Source: Fundicoccus_A sp052115865
GTDB lineage: Bacteria > Bacillota > Bacilli > Lactobacillales > Aerococcaceae
Assembly (NCBI RefSeq): GCF_052115865.1
Contig: NZ_JBQKME010000002.1
Location: 1 to 64,000 of the forward strand
Length of the DNA: 64,000 nucleotides
Reading direction: 5' to 3'
Numbering within the stretch: position 1 is the stretch's first letter; each line of letters begins with the position of its first letter. Position numbers and translations under genes: made by a program. The notes beneath the pieces were generated by a model that saw nothing but the letters and a program-made list of their open reading frames with translations, was not told the origin of the DNA and did not search any database. Positions 1 to 7,707 of this stretch are shown piece after piece.

Positions 1-307
1 GTTGGACACATTTGTGGTTTACCTTAGCATTTAGAAAATGATTTAAATAGATCGTTATACGACGGTATCCATAAATACCTTTCTGATCTTCATAAACTTG
101 AACAATCCATTCAATCAGCTGTCTTAGACGCTTTTCAGAGGCGGTTGGTGTTCGGTTTAGCCACTTATAGTAACCCGAACGACTGATGCCTAAGACTTCA
201 CATAAATGGGCTACTTTGTATCCTTCTCTTTGGAGTTCTTTGACCGTTTGGTATTCTGCTTCAAACCGTGTTTGCGTAACATCAACTCTCTTTCTACTTC
301 TTTTAAC
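1..307 (-). CDS. IS3-family transposase OrfB, N-terminal part (runs off window)
   Basis: Translating the minus strand in the -1 frame after the A6G site gives an open frame to the window edge. It contains YKVAHLCEVLGISRSGYYKW followed by IYGYRRI, the HTH_21 segment that precedes the rve catalytic domain in IS150-type OrfB. The DDE residues are beyond the window. I see no good independent start with a ribosome site, which fits expression as an OrfAB fusion by frameshifting. The protein is incomplete only because of the window boundary. Confidence 0.8.
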
Positions 308-966
308 TTTTTTAAGGCGGCATTTTCTGCTTCTAAATATCCATTACGCGCTTTAATCTCAGTAATTTCTGCACGCAATTTTTCTTCATCTGTTTGGATG
401 GTGTTCGGTTTTCCACGTCCGCGTCCATCACCGAGTCCGTCTGGGCCATGTTGTTTGTATTTCTGAACCCATGCATAGACGTTATTATAAGACACCTGAT
501 ATTTTTCAGCCGTATCTTTATAAGATAATCCATGAGTTAGATAGTCTTTGACAATCTGAATCTTTTCATCCTGTGTTTTTTTCTGACCTTTCATTGTATA
601 CACCTCGGGTTTTGGAGTGTAGCTCCTATTTTCTTCCCCATTAGTATACTTTATTATCCACTGCCTGACAGTAGAATACGCTGGAATATTATATTTACGT
701 GCGAGTTCTCGGATAGAGATACTTCCATCATAATATTCTTGAACAATGGCTTCTTTAAATGCTTTGGAGTAATGGTTATTGTTTGACTTAGGTTGGATAC
801 CTAATAGCCCATGTTTTTGGTATTTGAGTACTTTGTGAATGAAAGCAGATTCAGACAGTAATAATCCATATTCTTCACTTAATTCTCTAAAACTTTTCCC
901 ATCCTCTAAATACAATCGAATAAATCTTTCCAATTCTTCCCACGTATGTTTACTATTTGAACGCAT
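211..966 (-). CDS. IS3-family transposase OrfA (helix-turn-helix subunit)
   Basis: This 251-residue protein is the DNA-binding half of an IS150-like transposase. It carries successive helix-turn-helix segments: RELSEEYGLLLS near the N-terminus, SIRELARKYNIPAYSTVRQW in the middle and SYKDTAEKYQVSYNNVYAWV near residue 150. The charged C-terminal part (EAENAALKKLKEVERE) looks like the leucine-zipper region of IS3 OrfA proteins. The ATG has a strong GGGGGAG ribosome site in front. It overlaps OrfB in the -1 frame, and the shift site lies at 307-313. The gene looks intact, so the element may be active. Confidence 0.88.
   Translation of the reverse strand: MRSNSKHTWEELERFIRLYLEDGKSFRELSEEYGLLLSESAFIHKVLKYQKHGLLGIQPKSNNNHYSKAFKEAIVQEYYDGSISIRELARKYNIPAYSTVRQWIIKYTNGEENRSYTPKPEVYTMKGQKKTQDEKIQIVKDYLTHGLSYKDTAEKYQVSYNNVYAWVQKYKQHGPDGLGDGRGRGKPNTIQTDEEKLRAEITEIKARNGYLEAENAALKKLKEVERELMLRKHGLKQNTKRSKNSKEKDTK
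307..313 (-). other. programmed -1 ribosomal frameshift site (A AAA AAG)
   Basis: On the minus strand the OrfA codons read TTA AAA AAG, giving the heptamer A AAA AAG in the correct zero-frame phasing. This is the commonest slippery sequence of IS3-family elements. It is where OrfA and OrfB frames join. Confidence 0.8.
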
Positions 967-1086
967 AAAAACTCCCCCAAAAGTAGTTTTACTTTTTCAG
1001 CGTCTACTTTAGGGGGAGCATATCAATAAAAATGTGGCTTGACCTATAAAAAATTATTCATCAACCTTATTTGACAGAGAACCACA

Positions 1087-1110
1087 AAGAAGGACTTTAC
1101 AGTCCTTCTT
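1087..1110 (-). terminator. hairpin downstream of spx
   Basis: A perfect 10-bp stem, AAGAAGGACT/AGTCCTTCTT with a 4-nt loop, lies just past the spx stop codon. The minus-strand U tract is short (TTTGTGG), so termination may be partial. Confidence 0.6.
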
Positions 1111-1116
1111 CATATA

Positions 1117-1515
1117 TTATTCATTAACTAATGCACGTGCTTTTTGTAGTTCAAGAGCTCTTACCTCACGAGGTAAAAATCTACGAATTTCATCTTCATT
1201 AAAACCTATTTGTAATCTTTTTTCATCAATCATAATAGGTCTGCGTAATAATCCCGGTTGGTCTTGTACCATTTTGAAAAAATCATTAAGTGGTAATTCA
1301 CTAATTTCGACATCCAATTCAGAGTAGGCTTTCGAACGAGTAGAAATAATATCCTCTGTTCCTTCTTCCGTCATACGTAAAATTTCTTTAATTTCAGTTA
1401 GCGAAAGTGGTTCGGTGAAAATATTTCTTTCAACATAAGGAATAGAGTGCTCTTCTAACCATGCGCGTGCTTTCCTACAAGACGTGCAGCTTGGCGTGAC
1501 GTACAATGTTACCAT
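1117..1515 (-). CDS. spx: Spx/ArsC-family redox regulator
   Basis: This 132-residue protein has the size and sequence of Spx. Spx is an RNA polymerase alpha-subunit-binding regulator that switches transcription in response to disulfide stress. The redox switch CTSC (Cys10 and Cys13) follows the first beta strand, and the RRPIMID segment near residue 91 matches the conserved ArsC/Spx core. It has its own promoter at 1649-1677 with a leader of about 130 nt. In the family, Spx levels are set by ClpXP and adaptor proteins; no adaptor is seen here. A second Spx paralogue elsewhere in the genome is common in this order, so the exact paralogue is uncertain. Confidence 0.92.
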   Translation of the reverse strand: MVTLYVTPSCTSCRKARAWLEEHSIPYVERNIFTEPLSLTEIKEILRMTEEGTEDIISTRSKAYSELDVEISELPLNDFFKMVQDQPGLLRRPIMIDEKRLQIGFNEDEIRRFLPREVRALELQKARALVNE

Positions 1516-1996
1516 AAAGAATCTTCCTTTCTAGTTGACTAAAAATGTAACGTTGCCTAGCTTCTTAATTTTAAAACGTGCGTTGTATTCTTAAGATGCT
1601 ATTAAATATTTTTAAATTTTAGTATAGCTTCTTAATTAATACAAATATATTATATCATCGATTTTGTTGATATACAAGCTTTTTTTGAACTTTCCCTTTA
1701 TTAGCATATTTAATATTAGATAATTTTATGCTATACATTGTTACTTAGTTAAGTCAATAAAACATTACTCATATTACATAAATGCGTTTTCAGTTGATTT
1801 GAAAGCCTTTGTAATGAAAAGTCTATAAAAATTATTATATTATTTTCAGTATACTCTCCATTTAAAATAAGATTTATATATCTAATATTTATGATTTTCT
1901 CTAATAAATATAATTTTCTGATGGAAAATCTCAAATTAATTCAATTTTATGATATGATAATACTACTAATGATTATGACGAAATGAGGCATTTTCC
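1516..1996. other. AT-rich intergenic region between spx and trpS
   Basis: This 481-bp gap contains the spx leader and promoter on the minus strand and the trpS upstream region on the plus strand. A short minus-strand frame at 1749-1934 has no recognisable content or ribosome site and is not called. I looked for a T-box (AGGGTGGNACCGCG) ahead of trpS and did not find one. Nothing else stands out. Confidence 0.6.
1649..1677 (-). promoter_or_regulatory. spx promoter
   Basis: The minus strand carries TTGTAT (1672-1677), a 17-bp spacer and a consensus TATAAT (1649-1654). Transcription would start near 1642 and give a leader of about 125 nt. That leader holds two copies of TAGCTTCTTAATT (1558-1570 and 1625-1637, plus-strand reading). 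Confidence 0.7.
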
Positions 1997-3001
1997 ATGA
2001 AACCAACTGTTTTTTCAGGCGTTCAGCCTTCAGGTATTCCGACAATCGGAAATTATATTGGAGCAATGAAAGGGTTCGTTGATCTTCAAGATGATTATGA
2101 TACGACCTACTGTATTGTTAACCAACATGCCATTACGGTTTATCAAGATCCCAAAACATTATCCCAATCAACACGAATGATTGCTGCTCTTTATGTAGCT
2201 ATTGGTTTAGATCCAAATAAATCAATTATTTTTATTCAATCAGATGTTCCTGCTCATGCACAAGCAGCTTGGCTTGTACTGTGTCAAACAGGTTTAGGCG
2301 AATTAGAGCGTATGACGCAATTTAAAGATAAGGCGCAAAAACAAGAACTAGTAAGTGCTGGATTATTATCTTATCCTGCTTTGATGGTTGCAGATATTGT
2401 CTTATATGATGCACAGTACATTCCTGTTGGTGAAGATCAAAAACAACATTTGGAATTAACACGTAATTTTGTAGATCGCTTCAATAATCGCTATGGAAAG
2501 GATTTACTCGTTAAACCTGAACCAATGATTCCATCAAGCGGAGGTCGCATCCTAAGTCTACAAGATCCAACAAGTAAAATGAGTAAGTCAGATGTCAATA
2601 CTCGTGGTTTCATCTCTATGTTAGATGAGCCAAAAACGATTATTAAAAAAATCAAAAGTGCTGTTACTGACTCAGTTGGTGAAGTTAACTATGATAAAGA
2701 GAACCAAGCCGCTATTAGTAATTTACTAGATATTTATTCTGCTTTAAGTGGTCGTTCTATCGATGATTTAGTCAATGAATACCATTCAGCTGGCTACGGT
2801 AAGTTTAAATCGGATGTGGCTGATCAAGTGGTCGCTGTACTTGAACCAATTCAACAAAAATACTATCGTTTAATCGATAACCAGGAATTAACTGATATTC
2901 TTATTGATGGTGCTAAGGCGGCTAACGAAACAGCAACACGAACTTTAAGCCGAATGGAACGTGCAATTGGTTTAACTTATAAGCCTAGTTTGTATGTATA
3001 A
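1997..3001 (+). CDS. trpS: tryptophanyl-tRNA synthetase
   Basis: This 334-residue class I aminoacyl-tRNA synthetase charges tRNA-Trp in the cytoplasm. It shows the N-terminal TrpS signature (FSGVQPSGIPTIGNYIGAM), with the HIGH-equivalent in TIGNYIG, and the KMSKS loop (SKMSKSD) at about residues 193-199. Length is normal for bacterial TrpS. The start is supported by GAGG eight bases upstream. The gene stands alone on the plus strand between spx and perR, and ends at a strong terminator. No T-box leader was found. Confidence 0.97.
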   Translation: MKPTVFSGVQPSGIPTIGNYIGAMKGFVDLQDDYDTTYCIVNQHAITVYQDPKTLSQSTRMIAALYVAIGLDPNKSIIFIQSDVPAHAQAAWLVLCQTGLGELERMTQFKDKAQKQELVSAGLLSYPALMVADIVLYDAQYIPVGEDQKQHLELTRNFVDRFNNRYGKDLLVKPEPMIPSSGGRILSLQDPTSKMSKSDVNTRGFISMLDEPKTIIKKIKSAVTDSVGEVNYDKENQAAISNLLDIYSALSGRSIDDLVNEYHSAGYGKFKSDVADQVVAVLEPIQQKYYRLIDNQELTDILIDGAKAANETATRTLSRMERAIGLTYKPSLYV

Positions 3002-3018
3002 AAAATCGACAATAAAGT

Positions 3019-3067
3019 AAAAGACGGCAATTGATAAGGTGGTTCCTCATCAATTGCCGTCTTTTGT
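3019..3067 (+). terminator. trpS terminator (bidirectional with perR)
   Basis: A long perfect stem, AAGACGGCAATTGAT/ATCAATTGCCGTCTT with a 13-nt loop, is followed by a T-rich stretch. It lies between convergent trpS and perR and can serve both. Confidence 0.9.
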
Positions 3068-3090
3068 ATTTAAATGTTATCTTCATTTTG

Positions 3091-3546
3091 TTATTGACAG
3101 TCTTCACAGATTCCTTGTATTTCTAGGTTCATACCTTTAACTAAATAATTCGTTTGCTCACGTGCGTCTGTTAATATATCTTGAACATTTGGGATATCAA
3201 AGTCTGCTACTCGCCCACAATTCGAACAAATAATATGACCATGTTCATGCTTAACAAAGTCGTAGCGGCTAGTAATATCTGAAAATTTCATTTCATAGAC
3301 AAAACCTTCATCAACAAGTGTTTTTAAATTATTATAAACCGTTGCCAAACTCATACCACGATGTTCCGGTAATAAATCTTGATAAATCTGTTCAGCAGAT
3401 GGATGTGATTCGCTACTTATCAAGTACTTTATAATGGCTTCTCTTTGAGCTGTAATACGTATATTTTTTGACCTTAACTTATCAATGACATCATTGAATA
3501 AATTTTCTTCGGTTGATAAGTCGTTTTCTGAATGTGATATTGACAT
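3091..3546 (-). CDS. perR: Fur-family regulator, PerR-like
   Basis: This 151-residue Fur-family repressor has a winged-helix N-terminal half (ITAQREAIIKYL, ATVYNNLKTLVDEG) and a C-terminal metal-binding dimerisation half. Two CxxC pairs (CSNCG near residue 110, CEDC at the C-terminus) form the structural zinc site. The sensing-site ligands follow the PerR pattern: H in SHPSAEQIY, D in SRYDF, then H-E-H and D in VADFD. I therefore favour peroxide-sensing PerR over Fur or Zur, from motif spacing only. In this family, iron-catalysed histidine oxidation derepresses peroxide-defence genes. It is monocistronic and ends at the terminator shared with trpS. Confidence 0.8.
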   Translation of the reverse strand: MSISHSENDLSTEENLFNDVIDKLRSKNIRITAQREAIIKYLISSESHPSAEQIYQDLLPEHRGMSLATVYNNLKTLVDEGFVYEMKFSDITSRYDFVKHEHGHIICSNCGRVADFDIPNVQDILTDAREQTNYLVKGMNLEIQGICEDCQ

Positions 3547-3669
3547 GAGATCACTTCCTAGTTATTAAATCATTTTACCCATTATATCAAACTTTTCTCC
3601 TATCTGGCTATGAGCTTCTTAAGATTAATAAGTTTGTAATATATTTTCTAAAAAATTAAATTGACTTGC

Positions 3670-3708
3670 TTGAAATTGTAAATTAATAGTATATGATTAA
3701 TTTACAAT
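3670..3708 (+). promoter_or_regulatory. promoter with 13-bp inverted-repeat operator ahead of the FUSC exporter
   Basis: ATTGTAAATTAAT (3675-3687) and ATTAATTTACAAT (3696-3708) form a perfect 13-bp inverted repeat with an 8-nt spacer. The dyad overlaps a promoter: TTGAAA at 3670-3675 and TATGAT at 3692-3697, spaced 16 bp. A dimeric repressor site is likely. No regulator gene lies beside it except perR, whose known box is different. Confidence 0.65.
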
Positions 3709-3734
3709 ATTAAACAATGAGTTAGGAGTATAAA

Positions 3735-4862
3735 ATGAAACTCAGAACTGTAAAAATCGGTCCACGTATTATTAAAACTGGTTTATCTGTCGCCATTTCA
3801 ATTTTCCTTGCGGTGACCTTTCTTCCGCACGCAAGTGGAGGCCTAGCTGGTATAGCTGCTGTACTTTCAACCATGCCTTCAATCAGGAAGTCATATGAAA
3901 CCTTGATTAGTCGAACAACTTCATTTGCTATTGGCGGTATCATTAGTATTATCATGATCTATATCTTCATTTCCACACCAATACCTCCTTATATCTATGT
4001 AGGTATTGCCTGTATTTTAACAATAGCTGTCCTAACAGCCTTAAATCTAAATGATATGATTGGCTTGGCCTGTGTAACCGTTGTGGTTATTATGTTGAGT
4101 GAAGATCAAAATTATGTAGCTGTCGCAATTAATAGAGTTTTAGAAACATTTATCGGTGTCCTTGTATCGTTTATCGTTAACTGGATTGTCTACCCACCTA
4201 AATATGATTCTAGTTTTTATCAAGTTTTAGAATATTTAACGTCAGAAACTTTAATATTAATTCGGGCTAGCTTACGTAAAAATACTGATTACTTCTTGAT
4301 GAAGCGTGATATCCGTTGGAGTCGTGGACAATTATTGCGCTTAAGCTCTTTATATGAATTAATTAGTAATGAATTAGTCCTCACCAAGAAAAATCGTTAT
4401 AAATTGTCTAAGAAATTAGTTGTTTATAGACACCTTATGAATACCATTCAAACAACGGTTGATTTAAGTGAAGTATTACATAAAAATGATTATCTCTACA
4501 ATAATTTTCCAGACGAATTACGAATTATGATTCGTGAGCGCATCGAAATCTTACTCACTGCCCATGAACAAATCATGATGAAATTGAGTGGTAAGATTGC
4601 TCCCGAAAATGTTAATTTTATGAGGATCACTCCAGATTATCGTAAAAATTACGTCAATAAATTTTTTGATGAAGTTTGGTTTAAACTTGATAACTTGGAG
4701 GACGGAGATGATTCATTTGATTGCAATGGTATCATCCACATTATGTCTGCTATTTATAAATACGAAGAAGCCTTGCATAAATTAAACCGTATCATTCGTA
4801 TCTATAAACAAGAAGTCAAAGGCTATGACGTTTCTTACGATCATGTGTTTGACAATCATTAA
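3735..4862 (+). CDS. aromatic-acid exporter/FUSC-family membrane protein (DUF939-like)
   Basis: This 375-residue protein begins with about six closely packed membrane segments (residues 10-150), including the short hydrophilic break SIRKSYETLISRTTSFAIGG. A cytoplasmic, helical, charged C-terminal half follows. This is the layout of the small ArAE/FUSC family, some members of which export aromatic acids; the substrate here is unknown. The ATG has TAGGAG upstream. It is transcribed alone from the operator-bearing promoter and closes at a shared terminator. The strong dyad suggests inducible expression. Confidence 0.75.
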   Translation: MKLRTVKIGPRIIKTGLSVAISIFLAVTFLPHASGGLAGIAAVLSTMPSIRKSYETLISRTTSFAIGGIISIIMIYIFISTPIPPYIYVGIACILTIAVLTALNLNDMIGLACVTVVVIMLSEDQNYVAVAINRVLETFIGVLVSFIVNWIVYPPKYDSSFYQVLEYLTSETLILIRASLRKNTDYFLMKRDIRWSRGQLLRLSSLYELISNELVLTKKNRYKLSKKLVVYRHLMNTIQTTVDLSEVLHKNDYLYNNFPDELRIMIRERIEILLTAHEQIMMKLSGKIAPENVNFMRITPDYRKNYVNKFFDEVWFKLDNLEDGDDSFDCNGIIHIMSAIYKYEEALHKLNRIIRIYKQEVKGYDVSYDHVFDNH

Positions 4863-4898
4863 TGAAATAGACTGCAAAATAAAATCAGTTAAAAATAT

Positions 4899-4946
4899 AA
4901 AAGAACCTGTCATCCCTTTCCCCAAAGGCTGACAAGTTCTTTTTTT
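4899..4946. terminator. bidirectional terminator
   Basis: The stem AAAGAACCTGTCA/TGACAAGTTCTTT (12 of 13 paired) is followed by TTTTT on the plus strand and preceded by A-rich sequence. It serves the convergent FUSC and L,D-transpeptidase genes. Confidence 0.85.
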
Positions 4947-4954
4947 CGAAAATA

Positions 4955-6340
4955 CTAATAGACAATTACAGGCATTCCTATATAAACAGTTTCAAAGACG
5001 TCACCCATGATGGCAGGAGGTGTATTGATACAACCAAGTGATCCGCCATCTAAATAGGCAGAACCACCAAATGAAGCTTGCCAACTGGCATCATGAATAC
5101 CTTGGGCTTGGTCGTCGAAAGCAATCCAATAGTCCACTGGAACTTCATAATCTAATTCAGTATTCGGATTATAGCCGGTTAACGTTGAATCAACCTCCTT
5201 AAGCCAAACTTGATATGAGCCAGGCACAGTGCTTGTTCCAGGCAGACCAGAAACAATCGGTGTTTCAATCACTAATTCACCATTCACATAAATCCACATG
5301 GTTTGATGAGGAATAGAAACTTCAACATAACTATTTCCATAATAGGAATCAGTCATATAGCCACTTCCCCCAATAATTGGTTCTCTACGGTAAGAACCAC
5401 CTGCATTCAAGTTAGCAATAATTTCTTCTGCTTCCCCAAAACGATCAATATACCATCCATAAGTCCCCGGTTCAATTGTTATTTCACCTGAGTAGGTACT
5501 ATTAAAAGTAGATGGTTGGAATAGGCTAGCGTATTCTCTATTTAGTGACAAGATATATTCTTCAACTAATTCTTGATCAATGACTGGATTATTACTTTCA
5601 TCAATCGTAATCCAACTTGCAATTTCATTTTTAGGAATTTCAACCTCATTATTATCAAACTCTAGCACAATTTCAGTGTTTTGCATTATATCAAGTTGAG
5701 ACATTAGTGAAGTTAATACTTCGTCGTCTTGATATTGATTTGGTTTAATATATGCTGTTGTTAAATCTACATTATTTTCTTTTTCTAAAACATGGTTGGA
5801 TAAACTTTTACTTAGCGAAATCACATCGATTTGATTCCCTTGAACTTCAGGAATAAGTTGGTAACCATTATCCCCGTCATTTTGAATATGAGCATCGACT
5901 GACGCATTTCGACTGCTGTTATCAACATTTAAACTTTGAATCAGCCCATTCATAAGTGCTTGATCATAGCTGATTAAATCAGCGTTATTTAATTTGCTGC
6001 CATGCAGTCTTAATAAGTTTAGTGGCCATGCAAATGCCGATTGTTCAGCTAGTAAATTATCTAATTGTTCTCGCGCATCAAAATTTACTCCCACTTGTTC
6101 AAGACTGATAAAACCAAGTGTATTATCATCTTCCGAAAATGTTATTTCCGTATCTTTTAATTGTTGATTGATTTTTTCTTGGGCTGAATCCACTGATTCA
6201 CTAGCTATTGAAATTGTATTAACTTGCGTATTGGGTAAAAAGCGAGATTGATAATACCAAACCCCCGCAAAATAAATAACAACTAAGAGCACAAGTAAAG
6301 CAATCAGTCCATAAACAGGCTTAAATTGTTTTCTATCCAT
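4955..6340 (-). CDS. L,D-transpeptidase (YkuD family) with peptidoglycan-binding domain
   Basis: This 461-residue cell-wall enzyme is anchored by one N-terminal membrane helix (residues 10-30). The middle (about 40-320) resembles the PG_binding_4-type region, and a C-terminal YkuD catalytic domain starts near residue 330. The catalytic set is visible: His416 in GIHDASW and Cys437 in GSLGCINTP, matching the HxD...S-x-GC-x-N motif. Size and layout match the Enterococcus faecium Ldt(fm) type, which makes 3-3 peptidoglycan cross-links and can bypass beta-lactam-sensitive transpeptidases. The gene is monocistronic and convergent with the FUSC gene. Confidence 0.9.
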   Translation of the reverse strand: MDRKQFKPVYGLIALLVLLVVIYFAGVWYYQSRFLPNTQVNTISIASESVDSAQEKINQQLKDTEITFSEDDNTLGFISLEQVGVNFDAREQLDNLLAEQSAFAWPLNLLRLHGSKLNNADLISYDQALMNGLIQSLNVDNSSRNASVDAHIQNDGDNGYQLIPEVQGNQIDVISLSKSLSNHVLEKENNVDLTTAYIKPNQYQDDEVLTSLMSQLDIMQNTEIVLEFDNNEVEIPKNEIASWITIDESNNPVIDQELVEEYILSLNREYASLFQPSTFNSTYSGEITIEPGTYGWYIDRFGEAEEIIANLNAGGSYRREPIIGGSGYMTDSYYGNSYVEVSIPHQTMWIYVNGELVIETPIVSGLPGTSTVPGSYQVWLKEVDSTLTGYNPNTELDYEVPVDYWIAFDDQAQGIHDASWQASFGGSAYLDGGSLGCINTPPAIMGDVFETVYIGMPVIVY

Positions 6341-6496
6341 TAAAAATCCCCCATAATTTGTCCCTAATTAATATAATTATACCTTACTACGCCCCATCTT
6401 TAAAAGTTATATGTCGTTTTTAACCATTAAATATATTAAATAATGATTGTTTTAGGGAAGATCAGATGATATTAAATCTACATAACGAAGCTTTCA

Positions 6497-6515
6497 ACCA
6501 TCTTTAATAGATGGT
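6497..6515. promoter_or_regulatory. small inverted repeat upstream of the FMN-binding-like gene
   Basis: ACCATCTttaatAGATGGT is a perfect 7-bp dyad about 95 bp ahead of the start at 6610. It lacks a T tract, so an operator or mRNA hairpin is more likely than a terminator. No clear -35 box was found for the downstream gene. Confidence 0.3.
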
Positions 6516-6609
6516 AGGTTAGAATATGATTAAGATACGAATTTATATAGTGCAATTATTCACGAGATGTTATATAATATATTTATACAAAAAACAAAGG
6601 AGTCATCTT

Positions 6610-7659
6610 ATGAAAAAAATTAAATTTATCGGCGTTAGTCTATTAACTTCAGTTTTATTATCTGCTCCTGTTGCAATGTCAGCTATTACATTTACAAATG
6701 TTACACCTACAATTGTACAAGCTCAAGAAGAAGGTTTAACTGTTCGAATTGGTTATGGTGCACCACATGGTAATCAATCATTTGGATCAGCTGTTGTTGT
6801 ATTAAACGGTGATACAATTGCGGATGTTTATTTAGACGAGTTCCAATATGTTGAAGGTGAAGATTGGACTGGTGTTCCAAACTCTGATGCTGGCTTTGGC
6901 GAAAACTATCCTGAAGGATTTTCTTTAATCAGCAAGCGTGAAAATAACGATGGATACTCAGCTTTAATGGAAGAACATGCTGCTTCAACAGTATCTTATA
7001 TAGATAATTTAGCTGCTATCGAAGATTTTGTAACTGGTAAAACAATTGCTGAAGTTGAAGAAGCAATCACAGAATTAGAAGGTTTAGGTGAAGACGGAAG
7101 CGTTGCTGACGTTATTTCTGGTGCAACTCTTGTAGATTCTTCTGGATATTTACAATTAATTTTAGATATTGCTAATGAAGGCATTGATTTTGCAATCGCT
7201 GATGGCGAAAATGTTGAAATTAAACAAACTTTAGCTTCACCACATGGTAATCGTTCATTCGCAATTGCGACTGCAGTTGTTGATGGTGATACTGTTTTAA
7301 GTGGTATCATTGATGAATTCCAATATGTAGAAGGCGAAGGTTGGACAGGTGTTCCTAACTCTGATTCAAAATTCGGTGAAAACTATCCTGAAAACAATAT
7401 TTTAGTTTCAAAATTAGTTGATTCGGAAGGATACTCTGCAATGATGACAGAACATGCAGGTTCAACAGTTACATACTTAGATAGCATTTCAGCTATTTCA
7501 GAATTCGTTGCTGGAAAAACAATCGCTGAATTAGAAGAAGCCATTGCTGAATTAGATGGTTTAGGCGAAGAAGGCAATGTAGCAGATGTTATTTCTGGTG
7601 CAACATTAGTTGACGCTAATGGCTACATTCAAGCAATTGTTGACGCAGCAAACAAATAA
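6610..7659 (+). CDS. secreted protein with two tandem FMN-binding-like repeats
   Basis: The true start is the ATG at 6610, seven bases after AAAGGAGT; an upstream in-frame ATG at 6526 has no ribosome site and would spoil the signal peptide. The 349-residue product has a signal peptide ending at A25 or at VQA (residue 38). Two repeats of about 159 residues follow, each running from APHGN(Q/R)SF through DEFQYVEGE and TGVPNSD to DVISGATLVD. The DVISGAT motifs (Thr173 and Thr332) match the flavinylation motif of FMN-binding domains, where ApbE-type enzymes attach FMN to the threonine. The layout resembles Listeria PplA, which acts in extracellular electron transfer, but no lipobox cysteine is present. 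Function is inferred. Confidence 0.65.
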   Translation: MKKIKFIGVSLLTSVLLSAPVAMSAITFTNVTPTIVQAQEEGLTVRIGYGAPHGNQSFGSAVVVLNGDTIADVYLDEFQYVEGEDWTGVPNSDAGFGENYPEGFSLISKRENNDGYSALMEEHAASTVSYIDNLAAIEDFVTGKTIAEVEEAITELEGLGEDGSVADVISGATLVDSSGYLQLILDIANEGIDFAIADGENVEIKQTLASPHGNRSFAIATAVVDGDTVLSGIIDEFQYVEGEGWTGVPNSDSKFGENYPENNILVSKLVDSEGYSAMMTEHAGSTVTYLDSISAISEFVAGKTIAELEEAIAELDGLGEEGNVADVISGATLVDANGYIQAIVDAANK

Positions 7660-7669
7660 TTTAAATACA

Positions 7670-7706
7670 TTAAAAGGGAAGAACCACAGCGGCTCTTCCC
7701 TTTTTT
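7670..7706. terminator. bidirectional terminator
   Basis: The stem AAAGGGAAGAACC/GGCTCTTCCCTTT is followed by TTTT. It lies between the convergent FMN-binding-like gene and comEB. Confidence 0.85.
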
Positions 7707-7707
7707 A

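Larger units (their letters stand above)
1..1020 (-). mobile_element. IS3-family (IS150-like) insertion sequence, left-truncated by window
   Basis: This is one end of an insertion sequence read on the minus strand. It holds an OrfA with helix-turn-helix repeats followed by an OrfB in the -1 frame. The upstream end lies near 1020, where the minus strand starts with TG and a run of C (TGCTCCCCCTAAAGTAGAC), as expected for an IS3-family terminus. Positions 972-1018 form a near-perfect hairpin (CTCCCCC...GGGGGAG) just ahead of OrfA. The other end and most of the DDE transposase lie outside the window, so target duplications cannot be judged. Confidence 0.85.

Noticed and set aside
1749..1934. Short minus-strand open frame in the spx-trpS gap
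   Set aside because: No ribosome site, no recognisable domain, and its composition is that of AT-rich noncoding DNA.
1516..1996. T-box leader for trpS
   Set aside because: No AGGGTGGNACCGCG-type antiterminator sequence or terminator hairpin lies ahead of trpS.
6526..6609. Upstream start for the FMN-binding-like protein
   Set aside because: No ribosome site; the ATG at 6610 has AAAGGAGT and begins a normal signal peptide.
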